Position numbers and translations under genes: made by a program. Shown piece after piece: positions 45,820 to 53,585 of a DNA stretch of 60,297 nt. Source of the DNA: an uncultured Methanobrevibacter sp. (GTDB lineage: Archaea; Methanobacteriota; Methanobacteria; Methanobacteriales; Methanobacteriaceae); contig CACYVR010000001.1 in the NCBI GenBank assembly GCA_902777885.1, forward strand, positions 1 to 60,297, written 5' to 3'. Every line of letters starts with the position of its first letter. The stretch's first letter is position 1. The notes under the pieces are model-generated. The model searched no databases. It had not been told where the DNA came from and saw nothing but the letters and a program-made list of their open reading frames with translations.

Positions 45820-45994
45820 AGCTGGAGATAAAAATCTATTAAAACAAATTATTCGTTTTACGTGTCCAAAGTGTTTATGCGTGTTTGAAGCAGAAAAAGG
45901 TGAGTGGGAATATGCCCCACAAATGCAACAGCAGAGAGGTGAAGGAACATATAGAGTAGTATGTCCTTGTTGTAAAAATATTGTTTATGTATAA
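45806..45994 (+). CDS. zinc-ribbon protein, copy 2
   Basis: 62 residues starting MKIIKAGD, paralogous to 45494-45700 (TCPKC ... FEAEKGEWEY ... CPCC). Same zinc-ribbon layout. A terminator follows directly. Confidence 0.7.
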   Translation: MKIIKAGDKNLLKQIIRFTCPKCLCVFEAEKGEWEYAPQMQQQRGEGTYRVVCPCCKNIVYV

Positions 45995-46000
45995 GAATAT

Positions 46001-46037
46001 AAGAGAAAGATTAATTTCTTTCTCTTTATTTTTTTTA
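46001..46037 (+). terminator. terminator fused to next promoter
   Basis: AAGAGAAAG/TTTCTCTT-type stem then TATTTTTTTT. The TTTATT at 46025 is also a -35. Confidence 0.8.
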
Positions 46038-46053
46038 AAAAATATGATATAAT
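46025..46053 (+). promoter_or_regulatory. promoter fused to terminator
   Basis: TTTATT, 17 bp, TATAATATATATAGAAAGTTAAAG. Confidence 0.75.
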
Positions 46054-46087
46054 ATATATAGAAAGTTAAAGAAAGAGGTTGTTACAA

Positions 46088-46453
46088 TTGGGTAAAAAAG
46101 CTGATATTAAAATTAGTGATTTTTATTGCACCAAATGCGGAAAACGTTCCATGTCGCTTCCTCGCCGCAACGGGCGATATAGAGAACCCGGTCATTTAAA
46201 AACACTTTGGTGCTATCATTGCAAGGAAGAAGTTAATCACGCGGAAATTCGTCCATTTGGCGGATATAATTATGATGATTTTTGCGAAGAATTTATTTGC
46301 GGAAGATTTGTTAACGGACAACGCGTTCCCGTAGCACAGTTACACGGGTGCGGAAGGTCAGAGTGTCGTTATAATAGAAATGGCAAATGCTGGAACGCAA
46401 ATAATTCTTTTGCTTGTGATTTAAAAAAGAAATGGGGAATTATAGATGACTAA
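46088..46453 (+). CDS. multi-cysteine zinc-binding protein
   Basis: 121 residues from TTG 46088 (AAAGAGG upstream; no ATG available). An N-terminal zinc ribbon (FYCTKCGKRSM ... LWCYHCKEEV) and further cysteines at the end (HGCGRSECRY, GKCWNANNSFACDL) suggest two metal sites. Overlaps the kinase gene by 8 bases. Probably RNA- or DNA-associated. Confidence 0.6.
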   Translation: MGKKADIKISDFYCTKCGKRSMSLPRRNGRYREPGHLKTLWCYHCKEEVNHAEIRPFGGYNYDDFCEEFICGRFVNGQRVPVAQLHGCGRSECRYNRNGKCWNANNSFACDLKKKWGIIDD

Positions 46454-46943
46454 AAGATTGCTAATGCTTTGCGGTATCGCTGGAAGTGGAAAATCTACTT
46501 GGGCAAAAGAATATATAAAAGATCAAAAGCGACAAAGTAAAAATATAGTAAGAATATCTCGTGATGAAATTCGTTTTTCTCTTGTCGGGGAAAATGAAGA
46601 ATATTTTTCAAAAGAAACACAGGTTTTTAATACCTATATAAAAAATATCCGCAAGTACCTCGAAGATGACATTACAGATATCGTTATTGCAGATGCTACT
46701 CATATAAATGCTAACTCAAGAAAAAAGGTTTTGAAAAAACTTAATTTATCAAATATAATCGTTGTGGCAGTTGTTTTTGAAACACCTGTTTCAAGATGTA
46801 TAGAGCAGAATGAATTGCGTGAAGGACGAGAATGTGTTCCTCGTATTGCTATTTATAATATGAAAAAACATTTCACTATGCCAACTTATGAGGAAGGATT
46901 TAATGAAATAGTATCGGCAGGGGGCATTCTGTGCAAAAGTTAA
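46446..46943 (+). CDS. polynucleotide kinase-like P-loop kinase
   Basis: 165 residues. Walker A GIAGSGKST at 10-18 (K16), then SRDEIRFSL and a base-recognition/lid region (FETPVSRCIEQNELREGREC, PRIAIYNMKKHF) as in the kinase half of T4 Pnkp. It lacks the phosphatase domain of T4 Pnkp (about 300 residues). The next gene encodes a metallophosphoesterase that could supply that step. With the RNA ligase upstream this makes a break-repair set: kinase heals the 5' end, ligase seals. Confidence 0.8.
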   Translation: MTKRLLMLCGIAGSGKSTWAKEYIKDQKRQSKNIVRISRDEIRFSLVGENEEYFSKETQVFNTYIKNIRKYLEDDITDIVIADATHINANSRKKVLKKLNLSNIIVVAVVFETPVSRCIEQNELREGRECVPRIAIYNMKKHFTMPTYEEGFNEIVSAGGILCKS

Positions 46944-46997
46944 GTTAATAAAAATACTTGTGAAAAAATGCAATAAAAAAGGAGATGATTTTATAAA

Positions 46998-47535
46998 ATG
47001 AGTAATATTTTTCTAACGTCAGACACTCATTTTTGTTAGCCATGACAAACCATTTATTTACGCAAATCGTGGTTTTGAAAATATTGAAGAAATGAATGAA
47101 ATTATCATTGAAAGGTGGAACAATATTGTTAGAGAAGATGACATTGTTTATCATCTCGGTGATGTATTCATGGGCGCCGACAAGGAAAATGCTCTTAAAA
47201 TGGTTCAAAGACTAAAAGGTAAAATTTATCTTGCCTATGGGAATCACGATGGTGATAACCGCCTAAAAGATATGGCTAATCTTTCAAATATTGTTGATAT
47301 TCAGATGGGATACCGTTTAAAAGCAGGTAAAAAGGGGTTTATTCTTACTCACTATCCTACTTTAACTGGAAACACTACTTTAGATCATATTTATTGTTTA
47401 CACGGTCATACTCATCAAGAAACCAATTTCACGGAAGGATTCCCACTTTGTTACCATATTGGAGTAGATAGCCATAATTGTACACCAGTCGCTTTTGATG
47501 AAATCATTAAAGAAATAAGGAGTAAAAATAAATGA
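46998..47535 (+). pseudogene. metallophosphoesterase with a frameshift
   Basis: ATG 46998 behind AAGGAG reads MSNIFLTSDTHF, the first metal motif (D-x-H) of calcineurin-like phosphoesterases, then hits TAG at 47038. The next frame continues HDKPFIYANRGFENIEEMNE, VYHLGDVFMG, YGNHDG, ILTHYP and HGHTHQE, completing the family motifs. A four-base insertion around 47032-47040 explains the break. An internal ATG at 47092 would give a 147-residue protein lacking the first motif. Decay, a sequencing error or recoding are the options. Confidence 0.75.
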
Positions 47536-48530
47536 TACAAATTAAAACACCTATATTAAATGGATATACTTTTATTGATTTATTTTCAGGTATCGGAGGT
47601 TTTCGGCTAGGGCTAGAATCACTTGGTGCACAGTGTGTTTTTTCAAGTGAGATTGATAAATTTGCAAGAGAAACTTATATATCAAATTTTCACGATGAAC
47701 CTGCAGGAGATATCACACAAATAGATGCGAGCGACATTCCAGATCATGATATTTTATGTGGTGGTTTCCCTTGCCAACCATTTTCTATTGGCGGTAAAAA
47801 AGAAGGATTTGAAGATATAAGAGGTACTTTATTCTTTGATATGGCACGAATAATTAAAATTAAAAAGCCTAAAATTGTTTTTATGGAAAACGTTAAAAAC
47901 TTAATTTCGCATGATAATGGAAATACTTTTAGAGTTATTTCAAATACAATGAAAAATTTAGGATATAACATATTTTATTCAGTTCTAAACCCCGTATTGT
48001 TTAATGTCCCACAAAAAAGAGAACGTATATACATTGTTTGCTTTAGAGAAGATTTAAATATTAACAATTTCTCTTTTCCCGTCCCAAATTTAAAAGATCT
48101 TCGCCACGTAGAGGATATCCTTTTAACTAACGAGAAAGAATTGGAAGACTATTATGTTTCTACAGACAGGCCAGACTATTATATCACAAATCATAATGAT
48201 AATACTTATAGTAATAAGCCTATTCGTGTTGGGCATGTTGGTACTGGATCCCAAGGACAACGTATTTATAGTATTAAAGGAACTGCTATAACACTAACTG
48301 CCACCGGAGGCGGATTATTCGGAAAAACAGGCGGTTATATGATGCCAGATAAAAGACCAAGAAAATTACATCCAAGAGAGTGTGCAAGATTAATGGGCTT
48401 CCCAGATAGTTACATTCTCCACTCAAATAAAACTCAAGCATTAAAACAACTTGGTAATTCTGTTGTAGTTGATATTATACAATTCATTGGAATAGAAATA
48501 AGTAGAAAATTAAAAGAACAAACAGAATAA
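47532..48530 (+). CDS. C5 DNA cytosine methyltransferase
   Basis: 332 residues. Motif I FIDLFSGIGGF, motif IV GGFPCQPFS with catalytic C81, motif VI MENVKN (E119), motif VIII QKRERIYIV, a target-recognition segment around 190-270 and motif X QLGNSVVV. Moves a methyl group from SAM to cytosine C5, probably to shield phage DNA from host nucleases. No restriction enzyme is nearby. Starts within the stop of the preceding gene (ATGA). The recognition sequence cannot be read from the protein. Confidence 0.9.
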   Translation: MIQIKTPILNGYTFIDLFSGIGGFRLGLESLGAQCVFSSEIDKFARETYISNFHDEPAGDITQIDASDIPDHDILCGGFPCQPFSIGGKKEGFEDIRGTLFFDMARIIKIKKPKIVFMENVKNLISHDNGNTFRVISNTMKNLGYNIFYSVLNPVLFNVPQKRERIYIVCFREDLNINNFSFPVPNLKDLRHVEDILLTNEKELEDYYVSTDRPDYYITNHNDNTYSNKPIRVGHVGTGSQGQRIYSIKGTAITLTATGGGLFGKTGGYMMPDKRPRKLHPRECARLMGFPDSYILHSNKTQALKQLGNSVVVDIIQFIGIEISRKLKEQTE

Positions 48531-48809
48531 AATATTAAATAAACTTTTAATCATTATAGCTCAATGTTAAAGTTTTTTTATTAATTTTATTTTAATTTTA
48601 ATTCTATCATAGAGCTTGTTGAACAATAGAAGAAATTATTGAATTATTTTTAGATAATAGTATAATGCATACATTAATAATTTTTAGAACTATAATATTA
48701 TCTAAACAAATTCTTTCAATTTGTATTATAACAGCTCTTTAAAAGTTCTTTTAGACATTCTTATGTTCATAATTTTTTGTTCTGATGATGTTGCTAATGG
48801 TGACAAAAC
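48531..48809. other. gene-free AT-rich stretch with stem-loops
   Basis: It holds a perfect 10-bp inverted repeat TTAGATAATA (48650-48659) / TATTATCTAA (48696-48705), and AAACTTTTAA-type and CAATAATTTC-type short dyads. No frame or known RNA is seen. Terminators for the methyltransferase transcript are probably here. Confidence 0.4.
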
Positions 48810-48838
48810 TTGACATCTTTAAAAATTTTTGATACAAT
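48810..48838 (+). promoter_or_regulatory. promoter
   Basis: TTGACA, 17 bp, TACAAT. Consensus -35 with one change in the -10. Confidence 0.8.
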
Positions 48839-48880
48839 ATTATTAAAGGGTTGATTTAAAAAAAGAAAAGTGGTGAGAGA

Positions 48881-49387
48881 ATGAAAAACTATATAGTATA
48901 TTCTAAATACAATCCTGAGACCGGTTTAAGTAAAGTATGGATAAAAAATAAATATGGTGTTTTTATGGGAAAATCGAGGCTACATCCAGATGATAAGGAA
49001 TTTGCTTCTGAATATATAGGCTGTCATTTTGCAGAAATGAAAGCCACAATTAATGCTTATAAGAAAAAGAAACAAGATTTACAACTTCGATTAAAAGAGC
49101 TTAATTATTTCTATGAAATTTTAAAATCTACAAAATATACTAATTTAGATAGTATAGAAGTACGAAAACTAAGAAAACGAATTTATATATTAGAAAAAGA
49201 GATTGAACAAGTTGAAAAAGAAATTGAACAATTAAAAGCGGATTTTCAATATGAAGTTGAAGCAAGAGATGAAGGAATGAAACTTCTAAAGAAAATTAAA
49301 GAAAGTAGAAAAAATCCTAATTATACAGAAGAAAAACAAAAATTTATAAATGCTCTTAAAGAGAAAATGAAGAACGAGAATGATTAA
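48881..49387 (+). CDS. coiled-coil protein of unknown function
   Basis: 168 residues. A folded N-terminus (NYIVYSKYNPETGLSKVWIK) is followed by a long lysine/glutamate coiled coil at about 58-160 with leucine heptads (LRKRIYILEKEIEQVEKEIE). A dimeric rod is likely. It precedes the endolysin after a strong terminator. Possibly a spanin-unrelated lysis or structural factor; not assigned. Confidence 0.6.
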   Translation: MKNYIVYSKYNPETGLSKVWIKNKYGVFMGKSRLHPDDKEFASEYIGCHFAEMKATINAYKKKKQDLQLRLKELNYFYEILKSTKYTNLDSIEVRKLRKRIYILEKEIEQVEKEIEQLKADFQYEVEARDEGMKLLKKIKESRKNPNYTEEKQKFINALKEKMKNEND

Positions 49388-49406
49388 TCATTCTCGTTCT
49401 TTTTTT
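49371..49406 (+). terminator. strong Rho-independent terminator
   Basis: AGAACGAGAATGATT and AATCATTCTCGTTCT form a 15-bp stem, followed by TTTTTTT. Confidence 0.95.
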
Positions 49407-49435
49407 ATATATAATAAAAGAAAGGAGAGATTTTT

Positions 49436-50402
49436 ATGGCAATCAATATAGTGAAACAAACAAGCTATAATAATGTAAGTTCAACCCCCAATAGAAGTAT
49501 TAAATATATAGTTGTTCATTATACGGCGGGAACCACAAGCCGCGCAGGAAGTGCAAGAAATACTGCATTGTATTTTAGCAACTATGGAATTAATGCTTCC
49601 GCAGACTTTATCGTAGATGATTCTACTATTGTTGCACTGTGGCGATAGTAAAAACTATAATAAAGGTGGATCATTTTATGGTAAATGTACAAACTTTAAT
49701 AGCATTGGTATTGAAGTTTGCTCAACAAACAATACTGGAATGATGACTTCTGCAAATGATACACATTATTATTTTACAGATGCTGTTGTTAATAAAACAG
49801 TAGAATTAGTTAAATATTTAATGCAAACTTATAATGTTCCTATTGGTAATGTTATCCGCCATTATGATGTTACAGGAAAATGGTGCCCCGGTATTCGTGG
49901 GTGGAACAATGAAACAAATAGTGATTCATCTAAGTGGAACGCTTTCAAAGCAAAGCTCGGAGCGTCAGCTGGAGCTTCTTCCGCTTCCTCAACCGAAAAT
50001 GCTTCTGCGAAAAGTTCAACCAAAATTATCTACCGTGTAAGAAAAACAGCTGGAGACGCGAAGACTCAAATTGGCGCATGGTCTTCACTTGACAGTGCTA
50101 AAAAGCAAGCAGATCAAAATGCAAAAGCCGGTTATAAAGTTTTTGATAATAACGGTAAATTGATTTACACGCCAAAAGCTACAACAACTACAACTTCTTC
50201 TTTTAAAGCCTATACTGCTACTGTTATAGCGGATGTTCTAAATGTACGCTCCGGACCTGGTACAAATTATAAAATTAATACAACAATTCGTAAAGGTGAG
50301 GTTTACACTATTGTTGAAGAGAAATCGGGTTGGGGGCTTCTTAAAGCATATCAGAAAAATAGAAATGGATGGGTAAGTTTAACCTATATGAAGAAGAGAT
50401 AA
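49436..50402 (+). pseudogene. endolysin (N-acetylmuramoyl-L-alanine amidase) with a broken frame
   Basis: ATG 49436 begins an amidase_2 domain (YIVVHYTAGTTSRAGSARNT, ASADFIVDDSTIV) and stops at TAG 49646. The +1 frame then resumes LHCGDSKNYNKGGSFYGKC, SIGIEVCS, VIRHYDVTGKWCPG, the remaining zinc and catalytic motifs. The usual 12-15 residues between DDSTIV and HCGD are missing, so a short deletion plus frameshift occurred. Then come a SPOR-like segment (YRVRKTAGDAKTQIGAWSSL) and an SH3b domain (VLNVRSGPGTNYKINTTIRK). Cuts peptidoglycan in intact relatives. Confidence 0.75.
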
Positions 50403-50405
50403 CTT

Positions 50406-50446
50406 AAAAATGATAAACAAGAATAAAATCTTGTTTATCATTTTTA
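50406..50446 (+). terminator. strong Rho-independent terminator
   Basis: AAAAATGATAAACAAGA and TCTTGTTTATCATTTTT form a 17-bp stem. Confidence 0.9.
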
Positions 50447-50475
50447 TACTAAAAAAATAAGGAGGAATTAAAGGT

Positions 50476-51639
50476 ATGATAAGTAATAAAAAATATTTTG
50501 TGGCTCTTGTTAATTCATCAAAAGCTTGTCAATTCACTACTTATTATCACTATTCAAAGCAGCCTTTCCGTCAAGCAAAATTAAACCTTGGGGTTTTTAA
50601 TAAAGAAACTCAGCAATTGGTAGGTGTAATGCAATGGGGACGGTCTTTTTCAAAAGATATTAAACTTGAAAGATATATTAAAGAGGACATTGATATCAAT
50701 CAATATTTTGAATTAAATCGCTTTTGTATGGCTGAAAATGAAGGAAAGAATTCTGAAAGTCAAGCCCTCTCTTTGGGAATTAAATATATTAAAAAATATC
50801 ATCCAGAAATTAAGTTGTTGGTTTCTTATTCTGGCAGAAGAGAAGGAAAATATGGATACATCTATCAAGCGACTAACTGGGAATATTTAGGATATTTTTT
50901 GTCTAATGCTTTTTGGAATATCGACGGAATAGAAAAACATACATTAACAGTTCAGCAAGAGTTTCAAAAGCATAAGAAAGCAAATGAAGATTTAAAAAGT
51001 TATTTAAATAGAACGCATAGCTATGCTGTTCAGACATGGACAAAACAATTTATTTATATCCAAAGACTTGATAAGCATTTATCACCCGCGATAGACCCTC
51101 TACCGTATCCTAAACCGTCAAATGAATTCCCCATAAAAACAAAAGAAATAATCTACTGTAATGGAGCGATTCCTGATATTAAAACAGAAGAAAAAGAAGC
51201 TCCACTTTTCTTTTTTGAAGAAGATGAGCCATTGTTTACGCCGCACGCTCTTCGTAGGCAAGCTCGACGAGAAAGAGGTGAAAAGATTCATATCGGAACA
51301 CGTAATTCAGTTGCCCAATATGATTTATCTGGAAAATTAGAAACAACGTATTTAAATATGACCGAGGCTGCAAAAGCTGGCTATCACTATGATGGCATTA
51401 AGACAGCTTCTAAAAATAATACTGTTTATAAAAATAAATTTTTTCGCTTATACCCTATGAACAAAATACCTTTAAATAATATTGAACTTAATTATTTTTG
51501 TATTATAAATGAAAAAATGTTTTTTAAAGCAAAAGATGTCGCAGAGGAATTTCATATTTCAAGACAAGCAGTATATGCTTCTAAGAAAAGGCAAGGAAAA
51601 TTTATTAATGGTTGCGCAGTTATCTGGGGAAATTTATAA
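50476..51639 (+). CDS. Mom-like DNA modification enzyme fused to a NUMOD1-type domain
   Basis: 387 residues. The first about 230 match the phage Mu Mom GNAT-like family: VGVMQWG, FELNRFCMAENEGKNSESQA, LLVSYSGRREGKYGYIYQAT, WEYLGYF. Mom adds an unusual acylated group to adenine and blocks restriction enzymes. Residues about 285-330 (VAQYDLSGKLETTYLNMTEA, then FFRLY) are a NUMOD1-like DNA-binding module known from homing endonucleases, followed by a final helix-turn-helix (KDVAEEFHISRQAVYASKKR). The fusion may give sequence preference to the modification. Confidence 0.75.
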   Translation: MISNKKYFVALVNSSKACQFTTYYHYSKQPFRQAKLNLGVFNKETQQLVGVMQWGRSFSKDIKLERYIKEDIDINQYFELNRFCMAENEGKNSESQALSLGIKYIKKYHPEIKLLVSYSGRREGKYGYIYQATNWEYLGYFLSNAFWNIDGIEKHTLTVQQEFQKHKKANEDLKSYLNRTHSYAVQTWTKQFIYIQRLDKHLSPAIDPLPYPKPSNEFPIKTKEIIYCNGAIPDIKTEEKEAPLFFFEEDEPLFTPHALRRQARRERGEKIHIGTRNSVAQYDLSGKLETTYLNMTEAAKAGYHYDGIKTASKNNTVYKNKFFRLYPMNKIPLNNIELNYFCIINEKMFFKAKDVAEEFHISRQAVYASKKRQGKFINGCAVIWGNL

Positions 51640-51663
51640 TTATTATAATTAAGAATATATAAG

Positions 51664-51692
51664 TTGGCTTTTATAAAAAAATATGATATAAT
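51664..51692 (+). promoter_or_regulatory. promoter of the topoisomerase genes
   Basis: TTGGCT, 17 bp, TATAATATATATAGAAC. Confidence 0.85.
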
Positions 51693-51721
51693 ATATATAG
51701 AACATAAAAAGGAGTGAATTT

Positions 51722-53575
51722 ATGGGAAAAGAGAATTATGGTATTGATGACATTGAATCTTTAAGTTTTAAAGACGGCGTCAGAACCAGAATACCTATGT
51801 ATCTTGGTACTGATGATACAGATGGTATTTATCAGGCATTAAAAGAAGTAATAAATAACTCTACAGATGAAGCAATTATGGGTTTCGGAGATACTGTTAA
51901 TATTGAACTAAATGAAGATACCAATGAAATTAGTGTTCAAGACTATGGAAGAGGTATCCCATTTGGTATTCGTGAGAATGGTGAAAATGTTCTTGTATCT
52001 GTTTTTTCTAAGCCGCATACGGGTGGAAAATTCAATAATAAAATTTATACAACTTCCAGTGGATTAAATGGTATTGGAATTAAAGCAACTTGTTTATCGG
52101 CATTAGATTTTACTGCAATAAGTCAGAGGGATAATAGACATGCTATTGCAAGATTCCACAAGGGAGAATTGGTTGATTATCATGAGGAAGATGTAAAAAG
52201 ACTTCAAAAAAATGGAACATATATTCATTTTATTCCAGATAAAGAAGTCTTTAAAAACATGGAAGAACCTTTTACTTTTGAGAGAGTTTGCCAAGAAATT
52301 GAGAACATCGCTTTCCTTAATAAGGGCGTCCATTTTAATGTTAGATGTGGAGAAAAAACAAAACAGTTTTATTCAAAAAATGGTATTGCAGATTTTATAA
52401 AAAATAAAGTTAAAAAGCCGCTAATGAAACAACCTATTTTAGCTTCAATAAAAGATTCTACGGACGAATTAGAGATCGCTTTTATGTGGACAGCAGATCC
52501 ATCACAATCTTATGTGTTTGTAAATGGTCTATATTGCTCAGAAGGTGGAACTCCGCTCACTGGCGCAAAGACAAGTGTAACACAACAGGTTAAAAGACTG
52601 AGTAAAAAAGAGTTTGACCCCGATGTTATCAGAAAAGGTCTTGTATTTGCAATTAATTGTAAGGTACAAGAACCATCATTCGCAAATCAGACAAAATCAA
52701 AGATTAATAACCCGACTCTTCGTTCTCTTGCGTCACAGGCATTTAAAGACGGATTGGAAAGATTTGCTCGTACTCCAGAGTTTGATGTAATTATAAATGC
52801 GTTGAATAAAATGCAGAAAGCTGAAAATGCGGCTAACAAAGCGCGGCAGCAGGTGATGGAAACCGCAAGAGAGATTGAGAAGAATGGTTCAAAGAAAGTA
52901 TTTAACAGCGATAAGTTAAAAGATGCTGAAAAGCTCGGACCAGATAGCACACTTCTCATTGTAGAAGGTAAGAGTGCGGCAGGTGCTATGGCGCAGGCAA
53001 GAGACGCAATTCATTATGGCATTTTATCCATTCGTGGTAAAATGCTTAATCCATTGAGTAACAATGAAGAAAGAATAGCCGCAAACGAAGAAATTACTTT
53101 ACTTTTAAAAGCTCTTAATATTGTTCCAGGAAAATACGATCAAAAAAGACTTCGTTATGGAAAAGTAGCCATATGTACCGACGCTGACTCGGACGGCGCG
53201 CACATAGGGTTGCTGGTTGCCTCAGTCCTACACTATATGGCTCCATCGTTCTTGTTGGAGAATAGATTGTGCTGGTTGAGGTCTCCCCTGTACATTGTTA
53301 CAAAAGGAAGTAAAGAGGAATATTATTTCACAGACCAAGAAATGGACGAAGCTCGTCCCCGCATAAGCGGAGAGATTCACCGTAATAAAGGTCTTGGTTC
53401 GCTAAGTCCTGAGCAAGCTCACCGCTCAATGTTCACAAATGAATTTCAGAGAATTGATGTATTGGAACCGACAAGAGAAGCTTTGGAGTTGCTTGAAAAC
53501 CTTATGGGTGACGATGTTGAGTTCAGACGACAGTACATATTTGACAATCTTGATTTTTCAACGATAAGAGAGTAA
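51722..53575 (+). CDS. type II topoisomerase subunit B (ParE/GyrB-like)
   Basis: 617 residues. GHKL ATPase: EVINNSTDEA (metal/ATP helix), DYGRGIPFG, TSSGLNGIGIKATCLSALDF; a transducer domain with the switch lysine region TKSKINNP; Toprim: VEGKSAAGAM, then CTDADSDGAHI (metal aspartates). With the subunit A gene 10 bases downstream it forms an A2B2 enzyme that passes one DNA duplex through another using ATP. Size fits ParE (about 640). Likely relieves supercoils or separates replicated phage DNA. Confidence 0.93.
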   Translation: MGKENYGIDDIESLSFKDGVRTRIPMYLGTDDTDGIYQALKEVINNSTDEAIMGFGDTVNIELNEDTNEISVQDYGRGIPFGIRENGENVLVSVFSKPHTGGKFNNKIYTTSSGLNGIGIKATCLSALDFTAISQRDNRHAIARFHKGELVDYHEEDVKRLQKNGTYIHFIPDKEVFKNMEEPFTFERVCQEIENIAFLNKGVHFNVRCGEKTKQFYSKNGIADFIKNKVKKPLMKQPILASIKDSTDELEIAFMWTADPSQSYVFVNGLYCSEGGTPLTGAKTSVTQQVKRLSKKEFDPDVIRKGLVFAINCKVQEPSFANQTKSKINNPTLRSLASQAFKDGLERFARTPEFDVIINALNKMQKAENAANKARQQVMETAREIEKNGSKKVFNSDKLKDAEKLGPDSTLLIVEGKSAAGAMAQARDAIHYGILSIRGKMLNPLSNNEERIAANEEITLLLKALNIVPGKYDQKRLRYGKVAICTDADSDGAHIGLLVASVLHYMAPSFLLENRLCWLRSPLYIVTKGSKEEYYFTDQEMDEARPRISGEIHRNKGLGSLSPEQAHRSMFTNEFQRIDVLEPTREALELLENLMGDDVEFRRQYIFDNLDFSTIRE

Positions 53576-53585
53576 GAGGTGTAAT

